A DNA stretch of 64,000 nucleotides from CAWHPS01 sp963831235 (GTDB lineage: Bacteria; Fibrobacterota; OXYB2-FULL-49-7; JAEUSG01), in NCBI GenBank assembly GCA_963831235.1, contig CAWHPS010000043.1:175982-239981 (forward strand), in the 5' to 3' direction. The notes beneath the pieces are model-generated. The model was not told where the DNA came from, searched no databases, and saw nothing but the letters and a program-made list of their open reading frames with translations. Position numbers and translations under genes: made by a program. Of this stretch, positions 1 to 8,840 are shown one piece after another (the stretch's first letter is position 1; each line of letters starts with the position of its first letter).

Positions 1-2
1 CC

Positions 3-1283
3 CGATGGAGCATCTCGGTCAATGGAAACACTGCAACACTGGGAGAAAACTGGGATCCGAATCCAGGCTACGAAAGCACTAACCATACATATGCAGGTGG
101 TTCTCTGAAAGTTCTTTCCGCTGTCGTGGCAGGAATTGGGCCGGAAACACCCGGCTATGGAACCTATCACGTTCTCCCTCATCTCGGATACCTCAGAGAA
201 GTAAACGCCGTTGTTCCATCAGTGAAAGGTGATATTGTCGTCACGATCAAAAAAGACACTCTGTTCACCTTGCTGCTTACCTCGCCGGCGCTTACCAATG
301 CGGTTGTGGGTATCCCCAAGACTTTAACACCGACTAGAATATCTGTAAACGGCGCTGAAATATGGAAGGGGAATTATACAGGCGGTGTCGCCGGCATAAC
401 ATGGCAAGGCGAAGACCGGAATTATTACAAATTCAACGTCTTGCCGGGGACATGGACATTTTCGGCAGCTCTCAGTGATTCCGATACCACCGTCGGCATC
501 GTAACCAATAATATTAATATCGCTCTCGGCAAAACGGTTATATCATCAAGTACCTATGAACGTGCCGGCTGGGGTCAATTAAATGTTGTAGACGGACAAC
601 GATCCACGATTGCCGGGACTTCGTGTGGATGGACCAGTGACAATGAATTGACGGTAAACCATGCGGAATGGGTTCAGGTTGACTTGGGGGCCATTTACAT
701 AATAAATAATGTTTATTTATATCCTAGAAATGACGGCGTTGATGTCGGTCAGAATTTTCCGATAGACTTTACAATAAGTACATCTAATGATATGAACAAC
801 TGGACATCCGTAGTAACAGAAACCGGGTATGCGCAGCCTGGAAATGTTGTGCAAACTTTTACTTTTACTGGTCGGAAGGCAAGATATGTGAAGGTGGAAG
901 GCACAAATTTGCGGCCTAATCCAAATGATGAAAATCGTTATCGGATGGCATTATCGGAATTTGAAATATACTACAACGGAGGTACGACAAACGAGAATTT
1001 ATTTGATCCGGATGTTCCAGTGGATATGGAATTATTGCCAAACCCGTTTAATCCGATTATTCAAATCAATGTGTCCGGCTGGAAAAGTGATGCGAATCTT
1101 AAGGTTTTTGACATTAACGGCAAGGTGGTGGCGGATTTGATGTCAGGCTTGAGCAAAGAATCTTCCGGTATGAGAGTTCGGCAGGTTAGATGGAATGCTG
1201 CGGGTCATGCGTCGGGGGTGTATCTGGTATTGCTAAGGCAGGGTAATGTGGAGTGTAAACGAAGGGTTGTATTGATTAGGTAA
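3..1283 (+). CDS. Secreted discoidin-domain protein with C-terminal sorting domain (5' end missing)
   Basis: The frame is open from base 3, so the gene begins upstream of the window; the first in-window start-like codon is GTG at 126. The visible part has an N-terminal beta-rich region of unknown family, then an F5/8 type C (discoidin, CBM32-like) domain that starts near 'NIALGKTVISSS' and continues through 'AEWVQVDLG' and 'ARYVKVEG' to 'LSEFEIYY'. Such domains bind carbohydrates on secreted glycan-active enzymes. The last ~80 residues form a sorting domain ('LLPNPFNP', 'LKVFDINGKVVADL', 'ASGVYLVLLRQG', ending 'RRVVLIR') like those that direct type IX secretion. A catalytic domain, if there is one, lies outside the window. 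The neighbouring lyase gene suggests a role in polysaccharide breakdown; this is inference. Confidence 0.8.
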   Translation, partial: RWSISVNGNTATLGENWDPNPGYESTNHTYAGGSLKVLSAVVAGIGPETPGYGTYHVLPHLGYLREVNAVVPSVKGDIVVTIKKDTLFTLLLTSPALTNAVVGIPKTLTPTRISVNGAEIWKGNYTGGVAGITWQGEDRNYYKFNVLPGTWTFSAALSDSDTTVGIVTNNINIALGKTVISSSTYERAGWGQLNVVDGQRSTIAGTSCGWTSDNELTVNHAEWVQVDLGAIYIINNVYLYPRNDGVDVGQNFPIDFTISTSNDMNNWTSVVTETGYAQPGNVVQTFTFTGRKARYVKVEGTNLRPNPNDENRYRMALSEFEIYYNGGTTNENLFDPDVPVDMELLPNPFNPIIQINVSGWKSDANLKVFDINGKVVADLMSGLSKESSGMRVRQVRWNAAGHASGVYLVLLRQGNVECKRRVVLIR

Positions 1284-1342
1284 GTTTTGTTGATAATTCT
1301 GTACATTTTATCGAGATTGCTTATGCGCTCAAAACACATTCA

Positions 1343-1528
1343 TTGGTTGCCGGGTTTATGTTCCTTCATAGTTATGTTCTTGATTTTACCGGCAGAAGGA
1401 GGGCGCATTTCAGCGAGGTCCGCTGGACTCTGGTCTGGGACGCATCGACGCTGCCTTCAGGGATATATTACGTCCGGGCCGTTTGCGGCGGAAGGAGCCT
1501 GTCCAGGAAGGCCATCATCGCAAGGTGA
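1343..1528 (+). pseudogene. Fragment of a secretion sorting domain
   Basis: This short frame ends with 'LVWDASTLPSGIYYVRAV' followed by 'GGRSLSRKAIIAR' and a stop. That is the usual final strand pattern of the NPFNP-type sorting domains seen in neighbouring genes. No upstream part of such a protein is present in the same frame, no NPxNP motif precedes it, and the start is not convincing. I read it as the leftover 3' end of a lost secreted-protein gene, cut off by rearrangement next to the transposase fragment that follows. Confidence 0.6.
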
Positions 1529-1780
1529 AGAACGAAATCGTTTTGCCTGACGCTATACCGGAAGGGCTCAGTAACAAAGAGGCGATGGAATACAAGCTCA
1601 AGACGGCCAAGGGCAAAGAAATCCATGCGGAACGGAAGATTATCATTGAGCTGATTTTCGGAAAGATAAAGGATGGGCGGAAGATACGCGGGTTTATGAT
1701 GCGCGGCATTGAATTGGCGTCTGCGGAGTGGAAACTTATTTGTGCAACAGGTTCTCTACTCTACGAATTTAAATTTTATC
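1525..1780 (+). pseudogene. C-terminal fragment of an IS1182-type transposase
   Basis: The frame reads 'KTAKGKEIHAERKIIIELIF', then 'GKIKDGRKIRGFMMRG' and 'ASAEWKLICATGSLLYEF'. This is the typical C-terminal block of IS1182-family DDE transposases (KxxxGKxxxxxR...E..FG..K...RGF..RG...V..EW.L...A.NL). It belongs to the same broad family as the complete transposase at 7026-8504 but a different subgroup, so it is not a piece of that copy. No N-terminal or catalytic part is present. The similarity ends about where the ribosome binding site of the carboxypeptidase gene begins (1782). Confidence 0.65.
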
Positions 1781-1884
1781 CAGGAGGATTTTATGAGAGC
1801 AGTAAAAGTTCCGTCAAACGCCATTTACAATTCAAAATATAATATTGGCATTATTCGGTATATTTTTGTCATTTTTTTGTTATT

Positions 1885-3420
1885 ATGGACTGTAAACCAG
1901 GGGCAAATTCTTCCGCTGATTCCCTTGGTGGAACTTATGATCGAAAACTTTACGGCACAAACACAATCGGGGATTTATACGGTTGCAGTGTGCAGGATTT
2001 TCGGCGGGTTGCCATATCGGCAAGAAATATCAGTAATGATTCGCTGAAAGTTTACAGACAGACGGTAGCTTTTGACGCTTTTACTAATCCTACTGATGAG
2101 CAAATGCCCCAGTCCATCCTTGACAACGCCGATACGTCCAAATTTATTCTTCTCTCTGTCGGCGCCTGGATACTTACTGGTTCTCTATACACTTATATAG
2201 ACAGCACTGTCTCTGTTTCCATGGATAGCTGCTACATTTACCGTGTCTGCCGTATTAATGGCGCCGAAATCGGCCGTGCCATAGTCAAAGTGCGCGACCC
2301 GCAATGCTGGTATTCCTACCAGGCGATAAAGGACAGCATGGAACAAATGGTCAGGGACTATCCTGATTATGTGAACATGGAACAAATAGGGAATACGGTT
2401 TTAGGAAAACCTATTTATGGGATCAAAATTGGCAAGGGTACTCGATGCATCGGGTTGATAGGCGCGGTACATGGTTCGGAAAGCGGGCCGGAAATAATAG
2501 TTTATGCTTTGGAACGGTTCTTGTCAAGCCAGCGTGGACTGCTTGACAGCATAAGTTTAGTGGCGGTTCCGGACGGCAACTGGGATCAGCGTCAGAAAAA
2601 CTGTTTGGGTTACCCATATTTCATTTATACAAATGCAGCAATACCATACGGGGTCAATCTGAACAGAAACTTTTCTTCCCCGCATTGGAATGAATGTTGT
2701 GATGCGCTTGATGGTTGGTACCGAGGACCCAGCCCGGGCAGCGAACCCGAAACAAAGGCCATCATGGGATTTTTAAACTCCGTTCGGCCAAGTATGATAC
2801 TCTCTTATCATGCCGTAGGCCCCTTGTCAGGCAAAGAGCTCTATCCAGGCAAAACCGATGATGATGATGCCTACATTAATGAGGCTGGCAAATGGGCTCA
2901 GGCGTATGGCGCTTCGGCTGTGGTGTGGGAGCCATGGTCAGGGGGAACTTTAAGCAATTGGGCAAAGCATGAACTTGGTGTTCCAGCCTACGAAGTGGAA
3001 GGAAACTATGAAGAAGCAATGAAAGATCAGTTTGGTCTTTCACTTCTGCAAAATGTTCAACAGGAGCATTACCATGGCATACTAAACGCAGCTCAGTTTT
3101 TACGTTCTCAGATAGAAAATGATACGGGAACGGAAAATGAAACAGTTATAATCATACCTGGAAATACTAATCTTACTGCTTCGCCCAATCCTTTTAACCC
3201 GTCCGCACGAATAAGCTATTACCTGTCGCAAAAGACCGATGTCTCATTGAGACTTTACAACCTGCAGGGAAAAATTGTCAGGGAATTGGCAGGCGGGATG
3301 ATGTCAGCGGGAAGTCACACGGTTAAGGTGGAATCCGGCAAGCTGGCTTCAGGAATATATATGTGTGAGCTTAGGGCGGGTGTCTTGGCCAAACGGCTTA
3401 AGCTGGTTCTAATGAGATAA
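1885..3420 (+). CDS. M14-family zinc carboxypeptidase with sorting domain (N-terminus frameshifted)
   Basis: Secreted metallocarboxypeptidase. Family M14 motifs are visible: zinc ligands in 'GAVHGSESG' (about residues 195-199), the substrate-binding 'GVNLNRNF', the third zinc ligand in 'SYHAVG' (about 309) and the catalytic glutamate in 'VPAYEVEG' (about 370). The last ~80 residues are a sorting domain beginning 'SPNPFNPSARISYYL'. The open frame starts at an internal ATG (1885) with no ribosome site or signal peptide. Upstream, in another frame, an ATG at 1793 follows 'CAGGAGG' and encodes a good signal peptide ('YIFVIFLLLWTVNQG'). The native gene was therefore probably 1793-3420, and a one-base shift between about 1860 and 1990 separates its export signal from the enzyme. 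It may be non-functional, or the shift may be a sequencing error in the T-rich stretch. Confidence 0.8.
   Translation: MDCKPGANSSADSLGGTYDRKLYGTNTIGDLYGCSVQDFRRVAISARNISNDSLKVYRQTVAFDAFTNPTDEQMPQSILDNADTSKFILLSVGAWILTGSLYTYIDSTVSVSMDSCYIYRVCRINGAEIGRAIVKVRDPQCWYSYQAIKDSMEQMVRDYPDYVNMEQIGNTVLGKPIYGIKIGKGTRCIGLIGAVHGSESGPEIIVYALERFLSSQRGLLDSISLVAVPDGNWDQRQKNCLGYPYFIYTNAAIPYGVNLNRNFSSPHWNECCDALDGWYRGPSPGSEPETKAIMGFLNSVRPSMILSYHAVGPLSGKELYPGKTDDDDAYINEAGKWAQAYGASAVVWEPWSGGTLSNWAKHELGVPAYEVEGNYEEAMKDQFGLSLLQNVQQEHYHGILNAAQFLRSQIENDTGTENETVIIIPGNTNLTASPNPFNPSARISYYLSQKTDVSLRLYNLQGKIVRELAGGMMSAGSHTVKVESGKLASGIYMCELRAGVLAKRLKLVLMR
3183..3420 (+). repeat. Sorting-domain DNA repeat, copy 1
   Basis: The 3' end of the carboxypeptidase gene is nearly identical in DNA to the 3' end of the next gene (5688-5920). 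Long runs match base for base, for example 'GATGTCTCATTGAGACTTTA' in both, and third positions are conserved too. Similarity at this level implies recent duplication or gene conversion rather than protein-level conservation alone. Confidence 0.75.
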
Positions 3421-3487
3421 GTTTTTCAATAAATATTGATTCCGAATCAGGAAACCGATATTTACAGTTTATATGGAGATTTTCTTT

Positions 3488-5920
3488 ATGAGCTCTATAC
3501 AAATCAATAAGCTGGGTGCGCTTTGTTTCTTTGCCATCATATTTTTCAATCAGGCTTCTTTTGCCGATGATATCGATTCCCTGAAAACCCGTCTGGTCAA
3601 GGAATACTTAAATGGAAACGGATTGGCCTATGGGACAATACCGGACAGCGCAGCAATTTACCTTTCTCAACAGCAGATAAATGGAAAATGGTTTGATATA
3701 AATTACACGGAAACACCCACCTCCGTCTGGTCCCCGATGAAACATCTATGGCGCCTTTTATCCATGGCCGTTGCTTTCAACCACTCCGATAGTCCTACCT
3801 ATAAGGACACTGCTTTGTTAAGAGGCATTATTGCGGGTTTGGACTACTGGTATGCAAATGACGGCATTACCATATACAACAATGCCGGTGAAAGCTGGTA
3901 TCCCGATGTCGGAAAACCACTGGTGATGGGACCTTTGCTGCTTATGATGGAAGCGCGTTTGGATCCCGCGCTAATACAGACGGGGTCGAACATGATGAAT
4001 GTTCCTTCAATGACTGTTGCATGGGGTACGATAACGGGCCAGAATATGATCTGGATTGCGGAACAGACCATCTGGCGGGGCTGTCTCCGGAAATCCCTAA
4101 GCGATGTCAACCTGGGTATGAATGCCATCAAAAATGAAATTCAAATAACCACCGGTGATGGAATACAGCCTGATTTCAGCTTTCATCAGCACGATGCTCA
4201 ATTATATAACGGCGGATATGGAGTCGGTTTTATGCAGGATGTTACGTTCTGGGTGCTAATGGCACAGGGGCTTTCCTTTGCTTTCAATACTGAAAAAATC
4301 AACATATTGACGGGTCTGATCCTGGACGGAAGCCGGTGGATGATTTGTCACAATGACTGGGATTTCTCCTGTGGCGGACGGGAAATAACCCGGCAAGGCT
4401 GGGGAAAACTGGGCCAAATGTTCAAAAGCAATCTTATGCGAATGCAAACCAGCCGTCTTGCGGAACAACAAGCCTTTGTGGACTATACGAATGGGCTTAA
4501 CGACTCTGCGTTTGCCGGAGACAAACATTTTTGGTGTTCGGACTATCATGTCAGACGAACAAAAGATTACAACTTTTCCATACGGATGTGTTCTTTCCGC
4601 ACTGGTGGGTCCGAGGGTCAGCATGGATTGGAGAATAGAAAGAACAGCTTTGTGGCTTTTGGTGCCAACACGATACTTCGGAAAGGGGACGAGTATTTCG
4701 GCATCTATCCGCTCTGGGACTGGTGCCGCATCCCCGGTGTAACTGCGCCCCAGCCAAATCCGCAGTATGTCGATGGCTGGTACCGCGGAACAACCGCATT
4801 TGTCGGCGGAGTGAGCGATGGGAAACACGGGGCCGTGGGTTTTGACCTCAACTGGGCCGGAGTTTCCGGCCGCAAGGCCTGGTTCTGTTTCAACGATGAA
4901 GTGGCAGCTCTTGGCGCTGGGATTACCTGTGGTGAGAACTCACCGGTGTACACGTCAATTAACCAGTGCTGGCTCCGCGGTTCAGTGTGGACGGCAAATG
5001 ATACGGGGCAGGGTAATACGGTTGCCAATGGCCTACGGACACTGGACCAGCCCCGATGGGTGTTCCACGACAGCGTGGGCTATGTTTTTCCTCATCCAGC
5101 CCAGGTGACGCTTAAGAACGAGACACAAAGCGGGAGCTGGAACTCCATCAATACACAATACTCCGGCGCTGTTGTTACCGGAGATGTATTCAGTCTATGG
5201 TTTGACCACGGCCTTAATCCTATTGGCGCGGGTTATGAATACATCGTGGTTCCGGGAAAGAGCAAAGAGGATATTAAGGCATACTCTCAACATATACCGG
5301 TTCATACATTAGTCAACACAGCCGACATACAGGCTGTCCGTCACGATAGTCTTGGCGTAACGGGCATAGTTTTCTACACGGCGGGCAGTGTGGATGTGCG
5401 TGAAGGGCTTACCCTTGAGGTGGACAAACCCTGCATCGTACTTCTTGACGAATCCGGACTGAAATATCAGGTGTCCGTATCCAATCCAATGAATGAGGCG
5501 CTCTCCGTAAACGTCAACCTGGTATTCAACAACGGGCAGCATGAAAATATGCTCTTTTCACTTCCCGATGACGGCGCTGGCAGCGCGGGAAAAAGCGTCA
5601 CTAAAACCAGCACTGCATCAACAGGGGGTGTCAAAAATGAACCGGCTGTTAGAGCATCGGAATATCTTGTGCTTGCCTCTTTCCCCAATCCTTTTAACCC
5701 ATCTGCACGAATAAGCTATTACCTGCCGCAAAGGGCCGATGTCTCATTGAGACTTTACAACCTGCAGGGAAAAATTGTAAGGGAATTGGCGGATGGGATG
5801 ATGTCTGAGGGAAAGCATACAGTGCAGGTGGAGGCCGGTAAATTGGCGCCTGGAATTTACATATGCGAATTAAAAATGGGAGCAACGGCCAAACGGATCA
5901 AACTTGTTCTGTTGAAATAA
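3488..5920 (+). CDS. Family 8 polysaccharide lyase (chondroitin/hyaluronan/xanthan lyase type), secreted
   Basis: I chose the ATG at 3488 because the earlier ATG at 3473 forms the 'GGAG' ribosome site for it; the protein then begins with a clear signal peptide ('LGALCFFAIIFFNQASFA'). The rest follows the PL8 plan: an alpha/alpha toroid N-terminal half with 'DFSFHQHDAQLYNGGYG' (the conserved catalytic His and Tyr region), then beta-sandwich parts with 'YFGIYPLWDWCRIPGVT'. These enzymes cleave uronic-acid-containing polysaccharides by beta-elimination outside the cell; the exact substrate cannot be read from sequence. The C-terminus is a sorting domain ('FPNPFNPSARISYYLPQ' ... 'KRIKLVLLK'). The 53-base spacing from the carboxypeptidase gene suggests possible co-transcription. 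Confidence 0.85.
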   Translation: MSSIQINKLGALCFFAIIFFNQASFADDIDSLKTRLVKEYLNGNGLAYGTIPDSAAIYLSQQQINGKWFDINYTETPTSVWSPMKHLWRLLSMAVAFNHSDSPTYKDTALLRGIIAGLDYWYANDGITIYNNAGESWYPDVGKPLVMGPLLLMMEARLDPALIQTGSNMMNVPSMTVAWGTITGQNMIWIAEQTIWRGCLRKSLSDVNLGMNAIKNEIQITTGDGIQPDFSFHQHDAQLYNGGYGVGFMQDVTFWVLMAQGLSFAFNTEKINILTGLILDGSRWMICHNDWDFSCGGREITRQGWGKLGQMFKSNLMRMQTSRLAEQQAFVDYTNGLNDSAFAGDKHFWCSDYHVRRTKDYNFSIRMCSFRTGGSEGQHGLENRKNSFVAFGANTILRKGDEYFGIYPLWDWCRIPGVTAPQPNPQYVDGWYRGTTAFVGGVSDGKHGAVGFDLNWAGVSGRKAWFCFNDEVAALGAGITCGENSPVYTSINQCWLRGSVWTANDTGQGNTVANGLRTLDQPRWVFHDSVGYVFPHPAQVTLKNETQSGSWNSINTQYSGAVVTGDVFSLWFDHGLNPIGAGYEYIVVPGKSKEDIKAYSQHIPVHTLVNTADIQAVRHDSLGVTGIVFYTAGSVDVREGLTLEVDKPCIVLLDESGLKYQVSVSNPMNEALSVNVNLVFNNGQHENMLFSLPDDGAGSAGKSVTKTSTASTGGVKNEPAVRASEYLVLASFPNPFNPSARISYYLPQRADVSLRLYNLQGKIVRELADGMMSEGKHTVQVEAGKLAPGIYICELKMGATAKRIKLVLLK
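5688..5920 (+). repeat. Sorting-domain DNA repeat, copy 2
   Basis: Second copy of the repeat at 3183-3420; see that entry. The first ~145 bases of the two copies differ at only about a dozen positions by eye; divergence is higher toward the stop codon. Confidence 0.75.
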
Positions 5921-6019
5921 GGACTATGACTTAAGGCGTTTGTATAAGTTTATACATGTGGATTCACAAGAATACAGACGAGATCCTTTGGTATTAATGC
6001 CTTTACCTTTTATATACCT

Positions 6020-6631
6020 TTAGTCTGAAGCAGATAGGGCTTTCTCCAAGGCATCAATAAGTTCTTTACTTTCAGGTTTTACACCTGAATCGTATCGTCC
6101 TATTATTTTACCGGTTTTGCTTATTAGGAATTTATTAAAATTCCATTTAATCTCGCCGGCGAATTCAGGATCGGTTTCCTTCTCTGTTAAAAAACGATAA
6201 AACGGATGTTTATCATTTCCCTTCACAGAAATCTTTGAGAACATTGGAAAAGTGACATTATAGCGCAATGAACAGAACTTTTTTATTTCTTCGTTTGTAC
6301 CTGGTTCCTGATGAAGGAAATTATTGGCTGGAAAACCTAAAATAAAGAACCCCTGATCCTTGTATTTCAAATAAATTTTTTCCAATCCCTCGTATTGAGG
6401 GGTATAGCCGCATTTGCTAGCAACGTTTACAATTAATAAGACCTTACCGCGGTATTGGTCCATTTTGATATCGTTTCCATCAATGTCTTTCACCGTAAAG
6501 TCATAAACGGATTTTTCAGTCAAAGGGATTAAAGGTATTGTTTTGCCCATTGCTCCTCCATTATTAAAGCTTATTAAAATAGCAATTCCAATAACCAGAA
6601 CTGCTGTACATAAAGTAAAATATTTTTTCAT
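6020..6631 (-). CDS. Glutathione peroxidase-family peroxidase, exported or membrane-anchored
   Basis: A 203-residue protein of the glutathione/thioredoxin peroxidase family. The peroxidatic cysteine is C74 in 'VNVASKCGYTPQY'. The partner residues are Q108 ('NNFLHQEPG') and W163 ('IKWNFNKFLI'), so the catalytic tetrad appears intact. Residues 1-22 form a hydrophobic export signal or anchor, which is not usual for cytoplasmic members and implies a periplasmic or membrane-facing role in reducing lipid or hydrogen peroxide. The residue is cysteine, not selenocysteine, so thioredoxin is the likelier reductant in a bacterium. The gene stands alone and is convergent with the lyase gene. Confidence 0.9.
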   Translation of the reverse strand: MKKYFTLCTAVLVIGIAILISFNNGGAMGKTIPLIPLTEKSVYDFTVKDIDGNDIKMDQYRGKVLLIVNVASKCGYTPQYEGLEKIYLKYKDQGFFILGFPANNFLHQEPGTNEEIKKFCSLRYNVTFPMFSKISVKGNDKHPFYRFLTEKETDPEFAGEIKWNFNKFLISKTGKIIGRYDSGVKPESKELIDALEKALSASD

Positions 6632-6856
6632 CTTATAAAGATAAGCAATATTCAGGCCGCACCAATACTCTTAAAATTCACGATTTCTGCTGTTTATTCG
6701 GTTTTGATTCAAACTAAACAACGAAAATGAGATTGAATAATTAATTTTGTAAACAATTAAGACATAGGATTGTTTATAGCCACAGTTCCAGCCCCTCATA
6801 GCTCCCCAGTTTTGGCTTTTGTTAATGTATTAATATATTTAGCCATTCCTTTATGG

Positions 6857-6890
6857 CCCTCACCCCTTTTTCCCCTCTCCCGCTCACGGG
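6857..6890. repeat. Left half of the hairpin split by the IS element, including 12-bp target duplication
   Basis: The sequence running from 'CCCTCACCCCTTTTTCCCCT' to 'CCCGCTCACGGG' pairs with 8675-8708. With the IS element removed and one 12-base copy deleted, the site becomes a near-perfect hairpin (26-bp stem, 4-base loop CTCA). The 12-base direct repeat CCCGCTCACGGG occupies 6879-6890 and 8675-8686. Confidence 0.85.
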
Positions 6891-8674
6891 CTGACGGGAA
6901 ATTGAGGCGGCTCTTTGAAATCCTTCATTTATTTTCATAAAGAGTATAATTTGTTCATTATTTACTTGACAATATACCACTCAATATATTATATTATATG
7001 TTCAACCCTATCTAAAAGGATGGACATGGCAAATTTCTTTGATACACCTAACCAGAGTGACGATGGCAGGCTCACGGTTATTCGTTATCGTGATCTTCTT
7101 CCCAACGATCACCCGGCTCGCTATATTGAGCGCTTTATTTCTGATATGGACGTTTCCAATTTTGAAGCGCGTTACAAGGTTGGACCCGGCCAGAAAGGGC
7201 GTGCTCCCAAAAGCATTAGAACCATGTTAGGTGTCATTTTATACGGTATCTATTGCAGGAAGTATTCCGCCAGAAAAATAGATTATGCGACGGAACACCA
7301 TGCTGATTTTTGGTTTTTTACACTGGGGAGTCGAATTAGCCATGATAAAATCACTGAATTTATGAACTTGCATGGTGCGGACATTCATAAGGTTTTCCTT
7401 GAAACGATTACATTAGCGCAAACCAATGGACTCTTGAGCTTTAAGAGCCTTTACATGGATGGATTCTTTCTGAAAGCGAATGCCTCAAAGCGTAAGAGCT
7501 ACAGCCTGCAAGGACTCAGCAAGAAAGAAACGAAACTGGCAGCTGCACTTGATGAAGCATTGGCGGAAATAAAATCTCAGACACCGGATCCAATTCTTGA
7601 AGCCAAGCTCAACACGGTAAAGAAAGATTTGGAGCTGATTGATACCTTAAAGAAGAGGCTGAACAATAAGATTCAGTCGAGGGCTAAAGATAAAGCACCT
7701 TACCTGGTTAAAGAGATGACCGAGAAAATGACCATCAACGCAACGGACAGCGATTCAGACCTGATGAAACAAAAAAACGACTCTGTAGCAAATTCTTATT
7801 TAGAAGTATATGCAACAGATTCCAAGGCTGACATTATTATTGCTTCATCAATCTCGGGCCATAACGACGAACCCCATATGGCGCTAAATGTGTTTGAGCA
7901 AGCCCAAAAGAATTGCCAAGGGAAAGGGGAATATAAGAACGTAGTGGCGGATTCCAATTTCACTACAAGTGAAAACTGCCAGACTTTTGAGACTAAGGAC
8001 GTTTCTATGATTGGTCCGACACGAAGCCATGAACAACATCCGGTCCTTGCCAAAGGAGAGATAACCTTTTCTTATGATGAAACCAAGCAATGCGTTCTTT
8101 GTTCTTGCGGTGCTACGTTTCAGGAGGAAGAAAGATACTATGATAAGCATAAGAAGACGACCATTATTGTTTTCAGCAATAAGCCCGCTTGTCAGGAATG
8201 TAAAAACTTATCGCAATGTACCAAAAGTAAAGAAGGCTATCGGAAAATAAGAATAGACGTACGACGTCCCGCACAACAGAGGACGCAAGAGCGGTATAAG
8301 AGTGAGGAAGGCCAAGCGCTCTACAAGAAACGGAGTCATGCGGCAGAGACCTACCAGGGTGACAAGAAAATGAATGGAAGTTTCATTCAGTTGTTTCATC
8401 GAGGCCTGGAAAAAGTCAAAGCTGAAGCATTATGGCAGGACATCGTCTGGAATCTTAGAAGAATCTTCAATGCAACGCAAGGACGCATTGCTTGGAGTTG
8501 TTAATACGCCTATTTATAGGAAGAATAGACGAAATAGCCCAAACAATGAGGAGAAAAGCCATACCAGAAATGTCAAATAGCAATAATCTCTATTAAAAAT
8601 ATTTAATCGAGATTCATTTTTTTAAAAACCATGTTAAAGAACATCTATTCATATAATTCTCAATTTCCCGTCAG
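6891..8674 (+). mobile_element. Complete IS1182-family insertion sequence (1784 bp)
   Basis: The ends are set by perfect 16-bp terminal inverted repeats, CTGACGGGAAATTGAG at 6891-6906 and its reverse complement at 8659-8674, flanked by a 12-bp direct repeat (6879-6890 and 8675-8686). The element holds one intact transposase gene (7026-8504). The insertion is inside the loop region of a long hairpin of a type repeated in this genome. Intact repeats, an intact gene and exact flanking duplications suggest a fairly recent insertion. Confidence 0.9.
7026..8504 (+). CDS. IS1182-family transposase
   Basis: The sole gene of the IS element. I chose ATG 7026 ('MANFFDTPNQ') because 'AAAAGGA' lies five to six bases upstream; ATG 7020 overlaps that site. 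The N-terminal DUF772-type region ('RYRDLLPNDHPARYIERFIS', 'RTMLGVILYGIYCRKYSAR') is followed by a DDE-type domain ('FKSLYMDGFFLKAN', 'VVADSNFTTSENCQ') and a C-terminal cysteine cluster ('CVLCSCG' and 'CQECKNLSQC') that resembles a zinc ribbon. The C-terminus 'MNGSFIQLFHRGLEKVKAEA' matches the family end. The length (492 residues) is normal and I see no disruption, so it is probably active. Confidence 0.92.
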   Translation: MANFFDTPNQSDDGRLTVIRYRDLLPNDHPARYIERFISDMDVSNFEARYKVGPGQKGRAPKSIRTMLGVILYGIYCRKYSARKIDYATEHHADFWFFTLGSRISHDKITEFMNLHGADIHKVFLETITLAQTNGLLSFKSLYMDGFFLKANASKRKSYSLQGLSKKETKLAAALDEALAEIKSQTPDPILEAKLNTVKKDLELIDTLKKRLNNKIQSRAKDKAPYLVKEMTEKMTINATDSDSDLMKQKNDSVANSYLEVYATDSKADIIIASSISGHNDEPHMALNVFEQAQKNCQGKGEYKNVVADSNFTTSENCQTFETKDVSMIGPTRSHEQHPVLAKGEITFSYDETKQCVLCSCGATFQEEERYYDKHKKTTIIVFSNKPACQECKNLSQCTKSKEGYRKIRIDVRRPAQQRTQERYKSEEGQALYKKRSHAAETYQGDKKMNGSFIQLFHRGLEKVKAEALWQDIVWNLRRIFNATQGRIAWSC

Positions 8675-8708
8675 CCCGCTCACGGGAGAGGGGAAAAAGG
8701 GGTGAGGG
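8675..8708. repeat. Right half of the hairpin split by the IS element, including 12-bp target duplication
   Basis: Partner of 6857-6890. It begins with the second copy of CCCGCTCACGGG and continues 'AGAGGGGAAAAAGGGGTGAG', the reverse complement of the left flank. Confidence 0.85.
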
Positions 8709-8840
8709 TTAATTAAAATGCTAAAGCTTTTTCGTCTATGGCAATTTAAAAGTGGGGAGCACTGAGTTCCAACCCATGCCAATCTTTTCAAAAATTGCTT
8801 TATCAAAGAAAATTGATTATCTTAATCCAAGGTTAATAAA

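Noticed and set aside
4256..4828. A 190-codon frame antisense to the lyase gene
   Set aside because: The lyase frame has clear family motifs across this stretch, and the antisense frame has none.
5941..5956. Short palindrome TGTATAAGTTTATACA between convergent genes
   Set aside because: The stem is AT-only and seven pairs long with no U tract; too weak to call an operator or terminator.
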